Shown: piece by piece, positions 15,637-23,201 of the stretch | Numbering within the stretch: position 1 is the first letter of the stretch | Layout: every line of letters begins with the position of its first letter | DNA from: Erysipelotrichaceae bacterium | Lineage (GTDB): Bacteria > Bacillota_I > Bacilli_A > Erysipelotrichales > Erysipelotrichaceae | NCBI GenBank assembly: GCA_003543215.1 | Contig: DPJD01000002.1 | Location: 138,622 to 185,468 of the forward strand | DNA: 46,847 nucleotides | Direction: 5' to 3' | Program-made: the position numbers and the translations under genes | Notes under the pieces: generated by a model | Told to the model about the DNA's origin: nothing | The model's database searches: none | What the model saw: only the letters and a program-made list of their open reading frames with translations

Positions 15637-16743
15637 TTATAAGAAACTTGTCTTCTTCGCTTCCGAAGAAGTTTTATATAAGACGATCTTACCGGAATCA
15701 TGAAGACCTTTGAGAATTGCCAAGGTGATTGGAAAGCCCAAGAGACCACCCACACCAAACAGCTTCGCCCCTAGAAACATCGCAAAGAGCGTCACAATCG
15801 GATGGAGGCCAACTTGATCCCCCACGACCTTCGGTTCCACCACATTACGTACAATGGTCACGACCACATACAAGATGAACAAACCAATCGCCAAACGTGG
15901 ATTTCCATCCACCAAAGTAATGATCGTCCACGGAATCATGACGCCACCGGTGCCCATGATGGGTAGGACATCAAAGATTGCGATCAAGAATGCGATAAAG
16001 ATTGCTTTATCCACACCCAATATGCTTAAACCAATCGCAATCTCCACATAGGTGATGGACATGATGATCAGATAAGATTTCAAATATTTCTTAATGGTCG
16101 AACCTAAGAATACCTGTGCATTAAACAATAAGGCCTTGTGTTCTGGTTTCAATTGATTGAGCAAGAAATCTACGATCTTGTGATAATCCAAAGTAAAGAA
16201 GAACGAAGATATGATAGTGAATAGAATATTGATGACCAAGGTTGGGACCTTGTTTGCCGAAGCGGTGATCCATGAAACCGAGAACACCGACAGATTACGA
16301 ATGAAATCACCCAACGCCGTCAAGAGCTGTTCATTATACTCTAGGATTGAATTATAAATAATCGGATCCAACTGTTCCGCCATCCGGGTGAGATTATCCA
16401 AGCCTTCCCTCAACCAAGGCAATAAGACATTCGAATACAAATCTGGCAAGGTCTGAAAGAGATCTTTGGTCGTGTTAACGATTTCAATCCCAAACCAAAC
16501 CAACAAACTAACGAAAATGCCATAAAACAACACGATCGTAATGATGGATGTGAATTTCTCAGGCAAGTGCGTGACTTTGGAAAGTTTACGAACCGCAGGC
16601 TTCAAAGCATAAGCGATCAGGAAACCCAAGACAAAGGGAAGAATGATTGGTAGAACATAGGTCAGTCCAAAGAAGAGACTAAGACCGAGAAGTGCGATAT
16701 AGACGATATTGATGATTACTTTTTTCTTTTGGTCTTGATTCAT
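15637..16743 (-). CDS. AI-2E family transporter (YtvI/PerM-like)
   Basis: The 368-residue protein has the AI-2E/UPF0118 pattern: N-terminal hairpin of membrane segments (about 10-50), another near 65-85, a hydrophilic middle (about 90-150), then a run of membrane segments to about 345 including the family signatures DVLPIMGTGGVMIPW and EPKVVGDQVGLHPIVTLFAMFLGAKLFGVGGLLGFP. Members are implicated in export of small molecules or Na+/H+ exchange, and YtvI is a sporulation-linked member. AI-2 transport should not be assumed. The ATG has GAGGG upstream, and a strong terminator follows. Confidence 0.85.
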   Translation of the reverse strand: MNQDQKKKVIINIVYIALLGLSLFFGLTYVLPIILPFVLGFLIAYALKPAVRKLSKVTHLPEKFTSIITIVLFYGIFVSLLVWFGIEIVNTTKDLFQTLPDLYSNVLLPWLREGLDNLTRMAEQLDPIIYNSILEYNEQLLTALGDFIRNLSVFSVSWITASANKVPTLVINILFTIISSFFFTLDYHKIVDFLLNQLKPEHKALLFNAQVFLGSTIKKYLKSYLIIMSITYVEIAIGLSILGVDKAIFIAFLIAIFDVLPIMGTGGVMIPWTIITLVDGNPRLAIGLFILYVVVTIVRNVVEPKVVGDQVGLHPIVTLFAMFLGAKLFGVGGLLGFPITLAILKGLHDSGKIVLYKTSSEAKKTSFL

Positions 16744-16771
16744 ATTACCCTCTTGCTTAGCATATCATATT

Positions 16772-19000
16772 TCAGCCTTGGATGAAGTCCAAAGCATCCG
16801 TCTCTTTCATTGGACGCCCAATATGATAGCCCTGCAAGACATCACAAGCATGTTTTCTTAGGTACTCGACTTGCACGAGTTCTTCAACCCCTTCCGCCAC
16901 GACCAATAAACCAAACTTATGCGCCATTGAAATCATGTCATCCGTAACCAAAGGAACACGTGACTCAGTCTGAATGTTTTGAATGAAAGCTTTATCAATC
17001 TTGAGTACTTGGATATTCAATTCATGGAGTCTAAAGAATGAGGAATACCCTGTCCCAAAATCATCTAAACTGATACGAATGCCATGGTCGATCAAGTCTG
17101 CACATTTCTGATTGATCAAACTGAAATCATGCATCAAGATGGTCTCCGTAATCTCCAGTTCAATTTGCGATGGATGCACATCAAATCGCTTCAAAGTATC
17201 CATCACCCGTTGGACGAAATCAGGTTGTAAGAACTGAACACCCGAAATATTAACCGCAACTCTAAGACGCATCGCTGTCCTTTGGTTCATGGTCAAGACA
17301 AATAGACAGGCTTTATCCAAAATGAGTTGTCCCAAGTCGAGAATCAAACCCTTCTTCTCCGCAATCTCGATGAATTCCACAGGACTGACATGTCCCAATT
17401 GTTTTGAGTGGAAACGTGCCAAAGCTTCAAAGCTCTGTATTTCATTCGTCAACACATCCAACTGTGGTTGATAGTTCAGTGTAAAACGATCTGTCCCAAT
17501 CCCTTGAATGACTTCACGCAATTCCGACTCAATTTGGTGTTCCCGTTCAACGGAAGCACTGAACAACTCTTGATAATACGCAATGTGATTGCTTTGATCA
17601 TCCCGTATCGCATCCACTGTGATACCGAGATTCCGTAAGAGATCTGCGCTATTTATCGATTCCTTGTTCAAACGAATGACACCGATATTGGAAGAAAGAA
17701 CGTGTTCCTTACCGTTGATAACAAAAGGACGTGCAATGACTTTTTGTATTTTTACGCAAAGTTCATCGAAAAAAGAATCCTTACCCTTTACCAATAATAC
17801 AAAACGATCCCCACTTAAGTGATACAAAGTACTCGTCTCATACAAAATGCCTTTGATGCGCTTGGTCAAGACCTTTATGATGCGATCGCCCTCATCAAAA
17901 CCATAAAGCATGTTTACACGTTTGAACTGATTGATATTGATCATGCAGAGCCGATATTGATGACCATCACGTCGTGCCAAGAGTATCTTTAAATGGAGTT
18001 TCAAGTATTGCACATTGGGAAGACCTGTAAGCCCGTCGTAATAAGCATGCAAAGTCAAAGCCTTATTTTTACGATAGATCAAGATGAACGCATAACTGAA
18101 GGCCGCAAATAGAAGTGCGATCCCGATCAATGTAAAATTCATCAATAAGGTCATAAAGTAATCATTCTCTACCGTGGAATGCCCAATTAACAAAGTCCCC
18201 ATGCGTTCTTCATCTAAAAATACTGGGATATAGATATCATAGACACCACGATTTCCATCTTGGTATTGTCCAAAGCTATCGGAGTCACTTAAATTTTGAA
18301 CCAAAACCGGCTCACTGATGAGATGGCCAATCAATTGAGGCTCAGAACTGTGAATGATCCGTTGCACATTATTGATGAAACAGACATGCACGACACCCTT
18401 ACTTTTCAACACATCTTTGAAAAGATTATTCATTTCAAACGCATCCAAGAAATTCTGAACACGTGCTGCAGATAAACCCAATTGAACGATTAAACTATCG
18501 TTAAGTTTAAAGTATCCATATTTAAACATTTCTTTCGTCACATAGTTTGGACGAATCTCTTCGATATAATGTTTCGCATCCTTAGCCACCAACAAGCGTT
18601 TTACCGGATGTCCATCATAGGCTTCCCAACCCAACATTGAATCCCTTGAAGAAGAACGTATGACCGCATATTTATTGTAGATATTGATCTCATCCACATC
18701 CAAATCAACCAACAATTGGTTCAAATCCAGATTGATGTTATTTTCAACCTCATCCGCAATGATCTGCCCGGAAAGATTCAATTTATCCGCTAAGAGTTGA
18801 TTAACCACATCATCCGCTAAAACCATCTTCGTCAAGCTATTCGAATACCCTTGGGCTAAATTAAAAGACAGCTTATGCAAGTCGTCTACGTAATGATCTT
18901 TAATCTGTCCAATGATGAAAAATGTTAAAAATAGAAACGCTGAGACCACTGCAAGGACTGGCACAACGTAGTAGCGAATTTTAATGAGTTTCAACTGCAT
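16772..19000 (-). CDS. Membrane GGDEF-EAL protein, probable c-di-GMP phosphodiesterase
   Basis: The 742-residue protein has a membrane segment (10-32), an extracellular sensor region (about 35-280, Cache-like in size), a second membrane segment (about 285-308), a GGDEF domain (about 320-475) and an EAL domain (about 490-742). The GGDEF signature is degraded to SGDRF (396-400), so cyclase activity is unlikely. The EAL catalytic set is intact: EALAR (525-529), Asn584, Glu616 in ELEITE, Asp646-Asp647 in DDFGTGYSS, Lys667, Glu703 and Gln723. It should hydrolyse c-di-GMP in response to an external signal, perhaps with GTP binding at the GGDEF domain. The target could include the tandem riboswitch at 33.9-34.1 kb. 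Confidence 0.9.
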   Translation of the reverse strand: MQLKLIKIRYYVVPVLAVVSAFLFLTFFIIGQIKDHYVDDLHKLSFNLAQGYSNSLTKMVLADDVVNQLLADKLNLSGQIIADEVENNINLDLNQLLVDLDVDEINIYNKYAVIRSSSRDSMLGWEAYDGHPVKRLLVAKDAKHYIEEIRPNYVTKEMFKYGYFKLNDSLIVQLGLSAARVQNFLDAFEMNNLFKDVLKSKGVVHVCFINNVQRIIHSSEPQLIGHLISEPVLVQNLSDSDSFGQYQDGNRGVYDIYIPVFLDEERMGTLLIGHSTVENDYFMTLLMNFTLIGIALLFAAFSYAFILIYRKNKALTLHAYYDGLTGLPNVQYLKLHLKILLARRDGHQYRLCMININQFKRVNMLYGFDEGDRIIKVLTKRIKGILYETSTLYHLSGDRFVLLVKGKDSFFDELCVKIQKVIARPFVINGKEHVLSSNIGVIRLNKESINSADLLRNLGITVDAIRDDQSNHIAYYQELFSASVEREHQIESELREVIQGIGTDRFTLNYQPQLDVLTNEIQSFEALARFHSKQLGHVSPVEFIEIAEKKGLILDLGQLILDKACLFVLTMNQRTAMRLRVAVNISGVQFLQPDFVQRVMDTLKRFDVHPSQIELEITETILMHDFSLINQKCADLIDHGIRISLDDFGTGYSSFFRLHELNIQVLKIDKAFIQNIQTESRVPLVTDDMISMAHKFGLLVVAEGVEELVQVEYLRKHACDVLQGYHIGRPMKETDALDFIQG

Positions 19001-19074
19001 ACGACACCGCCTGATCTAAAACATCTTCCTTATTGTCCCATATAAATTGCACACTAACAAGGACAATCAAAGAA

Positions 19075-19099
19075 AAAGTTGACGATTCACGTCAACTTT
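19075..19099 (-). terminator. Intrinsic terminator of wrbA
   Basis: A 10-bp perfect stem AAAGTTGACG/CGTCAACTTT with a five-base loop is followed on the minus strand by TTTTTCTTT, 12 bases past the wrbA stop. Confidence 0.85.
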
Positions 19100-19110
19100 C
19101 CTGTACTATA

Positions 19111-19710
19111 TTAAGCTTTGATTTTTTCTGCGACACTCAGCAAACGACGTACTTGATGTTCAACCGCTGGGCGAACATCTTCAATCATTTTGCCGTCTTG
19201 ACCAATTGTAACGCTGGTTCCATATGGGTTACCACCCGCTAATCCAACCGACGCATCTGTGTAACCTGGCGTTACGACAAGCGCACCCCAGTGATACATC
19301 GAAGTATAGAGACTCAAGATCGTCGCTTCTTGTCCACCATGTGGATTTTGAGCTGAGGACATCGCACTGACAACCTTATTGACGGTCTTTCCTGTTGCCC
19401 ATAAGCCCCCTTGAATGTCTAAGAATTGTTTGAACTGTGAAGGGACATTACCGAAACGGGAAGGTACTGAAAACAAGATCGCATCTGCCCAATCGAGATC
19501 ATCTGAACTTGCGACGGGAATGTCTTTCGTTGCTTCTTGATTGGCTTTCCAAGGTGCTTGTCCATCAATGACCGCTTGTGGTGCCAATTCCTGTACTTGA
19601 CGTACACGCACTTCTGCGCCTAACTTCAACGCTTCCGCTTCAGCCCACTTTGCAAGCTGTACATTGGAACCGTAGGTACTGTAATAGATAACTGATAATT
19701 TCAAACTCAT
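19111..19710 (-). CDS. wrbA: NAD(P)H:quinone oxidoreductase, WrbA type
   Basis: The 199-residue flavodoxin-like protein matches WrbA: phosphate loop YYSTYGSNVQLAKWAE (9-24), SVPSRFGNVPSQFKQFLDIQGGLWATG (about 80-106), SSAQNPHGGQEATILSLYTSMYHWGALVV (about 118-146) and GGNPYG. WrbA enzymes bind FMN and reduce quinones by two electrons, protecting against redox cycling. The ATG at 19710 has an AAGGAGA site. The promoter region holds two inverted repeats that are probable sites for the HxlR regulator encoded just upstream. The gene has its own terminator and is a single-gene unit. Confidence 0.92.
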   Translation of the reverse strand: MSLKLSVIYYSTYGSNVQLAKWAEAEALKLGAEVRVRQVQELAPQAVIDGQAPWKANQEATKDIPVASSDDLDWADAILFSVPSRFGNVPSQFKQFLDIQGGLWATGKTVNKVVSAMSSAQNPHGGQEATILSLYTSMYHWGALVVTPGYTDASVGLAGGNPYGTSVTIGQDGKMIEDVRPAVEHQVRRLLSVAEKIKA

Positions 19711-19724
19711 GATTGTTTCTCCTT

Positions 19725-19739
19725 CTTACTATTTGTAAG
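19725..19739. promoter_or_regulatory. Inverted repeat CTTAC-N5-GTAAG near wrbA, candidate HxlR operator
   Basis: This perfect 15-bp palindrome is 14 bases upstream of the wrbA ATG, next to its ribosome binding site. Its half-site recurs in the second palindrome at 19784-19800 and in a TTGTAAGTA half-site beside the hxlR-type start. HxlR-family regulators bind such short inverted repeats. Binding by the adjacent regulator is inferred. Confidence 0.55.
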
Positions 19740-19783
19740 TTAATCTAAGCATACAGGAGATACAAATCAGGCTCAAGCAATAT

Positions 19784-19800
19784 GCTCACTTTTTGTAAGC
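19784..19800. promoter_or_regulatory. Second inverted repeat GCTCAC-N5-GTAAGC, candidate HxlR operator
   Basis: This 17-bp imperfect palindrome has one mismatch and lies 60 bp, centre to centre, from the 19725-19739 site. It shares TTTGTAAG with that site. Its position is right for the upstream edge of the wrbA promoter. Confidence 0.5.
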
Positions 19801-19803
19801 ATT

Positions 19804-19829
19804 AAAAAAGCAAGCCCTTTTGGACTTGC
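19804..19829 (-). terminator. Intrinsic terminator of the HxlR-family gene
   Basis: An eight-bp stem with one wobble (GCAAGTCC/GGGCTTGC) and a four-base loop is followed on the minus strand by six T. It touches the stop codon of the regulator and separates it from the wrbA promoter. Confidence 0.85.
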
Positions 19830-20120
19830 CTATAGATTCTTATCTGCAAAAGCTTGGATGGATTCAAGCGCCTGATTCAATTCGATGCCCATCGTTGTCA
19901 ATTGATAACGATGATCGTTGTGTTCAATCAAACCTTCTTTCTCGAGTTCTTTCAAACGCTCGGTCAAAACTTTATCACTGCAGGTCTCTAAACACCGTGC
20001 CACTTCCGTAAAGCGCATCGGTTGGTCCAAAAGACAACGTAAAATCAAGCCGTTCCAGCGTTTGCCGAGCCAACCAAAGACACGTTCATATTTAGGACAA
20101 AGCTTGTAGTCTACTTTCAT
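19830..20120 (-). CDS. HxlR-family winged-helix transcriptional regulator
   Basis: The 96-residue protein has the HxlR signature: CPKYERVFGWLGKRWNGLILRCLL at the N terminus with an early cysteine (Cys8), then RFTEVARCLETCSDKVLTERLKELEKEGLIEH (recognition helix and wing) and YQLTTMGIEL. HxlR proteins sense electrophiles or aldehydes, often through the cysteine, and regulate neighbouring redox enzymes. Here that would be WrbA. I choose the ATG at 20120, although no strong ribosome binding site is seen and a -10-like TATACT lies only about ten bases upstream. The alternative start at 20165 adds a non-family hydrophobic lead. Confidence 0.85.
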   Translation of the reverse strand: MKVDYKLCPKYERVFGWLGKRWNGLILRCLLDQPMRFTEVARCLETCSDKVLTERLKELEKEGLIEHNDHRYQLTTMGIELNQALESIQAFADKNL

Positions 20121-20175
20121 ATTGTAAGTATAACACAATCGTACTAAAAGTATACTGAGATGCATTTCATCCCTT

Positions 20176-20226
20176 ATATTACTGCATTACGTTTGAGCAT
20201 CAAAAGAGTAAAAATATGCGTAATAT
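20176..20226. promoter_or_regulatory. Inverted repeat ATATTAC(T)GCAT...ATGCGTAATAT upstream of the membrane-protein pair
   Basis: Two 11-base arms (20176-20187, with one extra base, and 20216-20226) are complementary and flank a 28-bp spacer containing TTGAGC. The right arm is 28 bases upstream of the ATG at 20254. It could be an operator for a dimeric or looping regulator, or for the HxlR protein encoded on the other side. Only the symmetry is directly seen. Confidence 0.4.
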
Positions 20227-20253
20227 GGTAAATTAACTCCAAGAGGTATCCAC

Positions 20254-20727
20254 ATGTTTCAAATTGCATTAGAACGATTCACCCATAAAAAAACGATTCT
20301 CCAGACCTTGATCTTCTTTAGTGTTTTCATGGTCATCTATACTTTGATTGATTCCAATAATCTAAGCTATGCTTTGATGGCTGAACAATTTGGCTTGTAT
20401 TTGGTTGTCATAAATATCTTTCTAAATATACTTATGGCAAGCTTAAGTGCTTTGCTTCTAAGTTTGAGCACCATCATGGCTCAACTGAAGGGTAAAGAAA
20501 GCATGAGCTCAAATCTATCTTTCGTATCTGTCCTCTTTGGTGTCTTAACCTATGGTTGCACACCCTGTGTCATCGCCTTCTTTAGTTCCATCGGTATTGC
20601 CTTCTCTGTCATTGCCCTTCCTTTTGCAGGTCTACCCTATAAATTTATTTCACTTGGATTGATTGTGATTGGTCTGATTTGGACGTATTATGAAATAGAA
20701 CATGGAAAATGTAAGGTCAAACAATGA
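20254..20727 (+). CDS. Membrane protein with CxxC in a transmembrane segment, unknown function
   Basis: The 157-residue protein has about five hydrophobic segments (roughly 17-33, 44-72, 90-103, 106-125, 128-146). A CTPC motif sits at the start of the third or fourth helix (YGCTPCVIAFFSSIGIAFS). A small membrane protein with a CxxC next to a Gly/Ser-rich helix recalls metal- or thiol-handling proteins such as MerT-like or DsbD-like segments, but I cannot assign a family. GAGGT precedes the ATG. It overlaps the following gene by four bases (ATGA). Confidence 0.7.
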   Translation: MFQIALERFTHKKTILQTLIFFSVFMVIYTLIDSNNLSYALMAEQFGLYLVVINIFLNILMASLSALLLSLSTIMAQLKGKESMSSNLSFVSVLFGVLTYGCTPCVIAFFSSIGIAFSVIALPFAGLPYKFISLGLIVIGLIWTYYEIEHGKCKVKQ

Positions 20728-21044
20728 AAAATGTACGTATTCTATCCGGCTTATCTTTATTGATTATGTTTGGTATGATTGCATTTGCTTCCCTAACTGG
20801 TGATTTTGCTGGAGAAGGCTCCATCTTGATGAGCATGGTTTGGGGACAGATGAGTCTGGTGGATCTGTATGTCGCATTCTTCTTGGTTTATCTTTGGATC
20901 TTCTATAAGGAAACCAAACCATTACCAAGAATCATCTGGGCGATTCTGTTGATCGTAACAGGAAGCTTAGCGACGGCATTGTACATCTTTCTGGAAACTT
21001 ATCGCACAAACGATATCCCTTCCCTACTCACCCAAAAACACTAA
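20724..21044 (+). CDS. Small membrane protein, DUF1475/DUF2834-like
   Basis: The 106-residue protein has three membrane segments (about 6-22, 44-63, 70-90). The pattern of a first helix, a loop ending in WGQMSLVDLYVAFFLVYLWIFYKE and a third helix resembles the DUF1475 family of uncharacterised membrane proteins. Function is unknown. It is translationally coupled (ATGA) to the CxxC membrane protein and followed by a terminator, so the two form a two-gene operon. Confidence 0.65.
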   Translation: MKNVRILSGLSLLIMFGMIAFASLTGDFAGEGSILMSMVWGQMSLVDLYVAFFLVYLWIFYKETKPLPRIIWAILLIVTGSLATALYIFLETYRTNDIPSLLTQKH

Positions 21045-21090
21045 AAAAGCACGTAATGCGTTCCAACTTGGTTCCTCATCCGTGCTTTTT
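21044..21090. terminator. Bidirectional terminator, long loop
   Basis: A 10-bp perfect stem AAAAAGCACG/CGTGCTTTTT encloses a 27-base loop. It lies exactly between the stop of the 20724 gene and the stop of the convergent YbjQ gene and has T-rich arms both ways. Confidence 0.75.
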
Positions 21091-21091
21091 A

Positions 21092-21403
21092 TTATTTAAA
21101 TTTTACCGCTGTACCGTATGCGATGACTTCAGCTGCAGACTGCATGACCGATGAGCTTCCATATCGAACATTCACAATCGCATCTGCCTGCATTTCTTGC
21201 GCATTATCAACCATCCGTTTTGTGGCCATGGCACGTGCTTCATTCAACATCTCTGTATAGCCAACGATTTCACCACCGACCAAGGTTTTCATACCCGCCA
21301 TGAAATCCGTCCCGATACTCTTGGACAAAACAATCGTACCTTTAACCAAACCTAAGGCTTCAAATTCTTTACCTGGAACAGTTTCAATATTTAGCAGCAA
21401 CAT
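21092..21403 (-). CDS. YbjQ family (UPF0145) heavy-metal-binding-domain protein
   Basis: The 103-residue protein matches UPF0145: MLLLNIETVPGKEFEALGLVKG at the start, GGEIVGYTEMLNEARAMATKRMVDNAQEMQADAIVNVRYGSS in the middle and AAEVIAYGTAVKF at the end. The family is small, possibly pentameric, and of unclear function. I choose the second of two adjacent ATG codons (21403), because AGGAG is then six bases away. It overlaps the preceding small membrane protein by 20 bases. Confidence 0.85.
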   Translation of the reverse strand: MLLLNIETVPGKEFEALGLVKGTIVLSKSIGTDFMAGMKTLVGGEIVGYTEMLNEARAMATKRMVDNAQEMQADAIVNVRYGSSSVMQSAAEVIAYGTAVKFK

Positions 21404-21620
21404 CATCTTCTCCTTTTTCGATTTCACTCAATCGTTCACGCAATGCCAATACAATGCCAATGATCACCGCAAACATCGGTAATACAAAATACAAATAGAG
21501 TGGTAATGGAATCGGTTCTTCAGTCGATGCCCAGGTCATAAATCCAACCATCATCAAACCAAAGAGCACAACGCCTATCGTGATTAGTATCGGTCCAATT
21601 CGTTTATTTCTTTTATGCAT
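21384..21620 (-). CDS. Small two-span membrane protein
   Basis: The 78-residue protein has two membrane helices (about 8-30 and 40-60) and a charged C-terminal tail (RERLSEIEKGEDD). GAGGTG precedes the ATG by six bases. It overlaps and precedes the YbjQ-family gene, which suggests co-expression and perhaps a shared membrane complex. No family recognised. Confidence 0.65.
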   Translation of the reverse strand: MHKRNKRIGPILITIGVVLFGLMMVGFMTWASTEEPIPLPLYLYFVLPMFAVIIGIVLALRERLSEIEKGEDDVAAKY

Positions 21621-21683
21621 GTTTCACCTCACCATAACTTGATTATAAACCTTGTTCAATAAAAAAAGGTAAGCGAACTTACC

Positions 21684-22511
21684 TCAATTCTCATCCTTTA
21701 AGATATACTGAATCGCCACACAACCAGGACCCCCTTGGGTGATCATCACTGGCGACAAGTCCAACAACTCAATTTCAATTTCATGAATCCGATTCTTGAT
21801 TCTTTCCATCGCCAATTGTGCAACTTCAAGATTCAAGGCATGTGAGATATAAATTTTATGACGCATATTCACACCATTCTGAAGCATACGCTCAATGATG
21901 GAGTCAACGGCTTGGTTCCAAGTACGTCCTTGGCCAAACTTTTCTAAGCGCTCACTGCCTTCAACTTGCATGACGATTGGTTTCAACTTCAAGAAACCAC
22001 CTAAAGTCGCAGCCAAGGAAGTAATCCGTCCACCACGCTTCAAGAAATCAAAATCCACAGGCATCAAGAAACTTTGACATTCTTTTAAACACGCTTCCAT
22101 ACGGCTAATGACTTCTTCTTTCGTCGAATGTTTCGCAATACGTGCAGCCAGTTCCACAAGATACTGCTGTGTCCCTGCTAAGGTCTTTGAATTGAAGATC
22201 GTGATATCAGGGCGATCCAAGGATTGTAACACACCCACTGCAGAATCATAGGTCGCACTCAAACCCTTGGCCATCGTGATGTGTAATGCATCTTTCGTAC
22301 GCTCATACACTTCCATCACATCCCCTATTGCAGGCTGTGACGATGCGGGGATCGCATCTTTAATCATATCGACAAAATCTTTCGCACTGATTTCAAAATA
22401 GTCGCGGTAGCTCTTACCTTTGATTGCTACTTGTAAAGGCAGTAATTCTAAGCCAAGTTCTTTGGCCTTTTCTGGGCTCAATAAAGAACCTGTATCGGTG
22501 ATAATGTTCAT
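21684..22511 (-). CDS. DegV family protein (fatty-acid-binding, FakB-like)
   Basis: The 275-residue protein shows the DegV pattern: ITDTGSLLSPEKAKELGLELLPLQV (4-28), SSQPAIGDVMEVYE (57-70), ITMAKGLSATYDSA (about 78-91), the FDFLKRGGRIT motif (about 153-163) and KLKPIVMQVEG. DegV/FakB proteins bind one fatty acid and present it to FakA kinase for phosphorylation and entry into phospholipid synthesis. No fakA is nearby. A gene for a C39-like peptidase diverges from it. Confidence 0.9.
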   Translation of the reverse strand: MNIITDTGSLLSPEKAKELGLELLPLQVAIKGKSYRDYFEISAKDFVDMIKDAIPASSQPAIGDVMEVYERTKDALHITMAKGLSATYDSAVGVLQSLDRPDITIFNSKTLAGTQQYLVELAARIAKHSTKEEVISRMEACLKECQSFLMPVDFDFLKRGGRITSLAATLGGFLKLKPIVMQVEGSERLEKFGQGRTWNQAVDSIIERMLQNGVNMRHKIYISHALNLEVAQLAMERIKNRIHEIEIELLDLSPVMITQGGPGCVAIQYILKDEN

Positions 22512-22592
22512 GGGATGTCCTCTTATGCCTGTATTTTAGCATAGATGGCATTAGAATACTTAAATGATACCAATTATGCTAAGATGATTTTA

Positions 22593-23201
22593 ATGAAAAA
22601 ACTCAGCTTAAATATCGATAAACTCAAACACGATCCCGAAGAGAACCTTGCCTATGGTTTGAACCAAGAATGGTACAAAACAAAGTGGCAACGTCTTTCA
22701 GGTTGTGGTCCGACCGCTGCGAGCACTTTGATCTATACGATGACGTCACAGAATGACAATTTCAACCATGAAGAAGCATTAGCGTTGATGGAAACGATGT
22801 GGAAATATGTCACACCCTCCCTTAAAGGAGTCTACAAACGTTCAATGTTTACAGAAGGCTTACAAAAGTATTTTGATGCGCATCAGCTCACAGGTTTGAT
22901 TGAACACCTTGAAATCCCCAAAGAAAAAAGCCAACGACCTTCATTGAATGAAGTCATGGCTTTCATTGAAACAGCACTTCTTCATCAAGTTCCCATCGCC
23001 TTCTTGAATCTTGATAATGGCGAAGAAAAGAAACTGGATGAATGGCATTGGGTCATCATCAGTGGTTTAGACAGCTTAGACGATCATCCCGAAGTCTATG
23101 CCCACATCATCGATGACAACAAACTCTTCGCCATCGACATCGCGCTCTGGCTCAAATCGACCAAACGCGGTGGCGCCCTGGTTTATGCTTTGTTGGATTG
23201 A
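22593..23201 (+). CDS. C39-like cysteine peptidase domain protein
   Basis: The 202-residue protein has the papain-like core seen in peptidase C39-like proteins: Cys38 in LSGCGPTAAS, His152 in EWHWVIISG and an acidic pair in IIDDN (about 172-176). There is no signal peptide, so it appears cytoplasmic. The substrate is unknown. I choose the ATG at 22593 (MKKLSLNI), although the ribosome binding site is weak and a -10-like TATGCT lies just upstream. The earlier frame start at 22545 overlaps the divergent promoter. Its 3' end overlaps the convergent pilT-type gene by 19 bases with no terminator between. Confidence 0.75.
   Translation: MKKLSLNIDKLKHDPEENLAYGLNQEWYKTKWQRLSGCGPTAASTLIYTMTSQNDNFNHEEALALMETMWKYVTPSLKGVYKRSMFTEGLQKYFDAHQLTGLIEHLEIPKEKSQRPSLNEVMAFIETALLHQVPIAFLNLDNGEEKKLDEWHWVIISGLDSLDDHPEVYAHIIDDNKLFAIDIALWLKSTKRGGALVYALLD

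Noticed and set aside
15637..16743. Autoinducer-2 exporter
   Set aside because: The family name is historical and members have several roles. Nothing nearby links this gene to quorum sensing.
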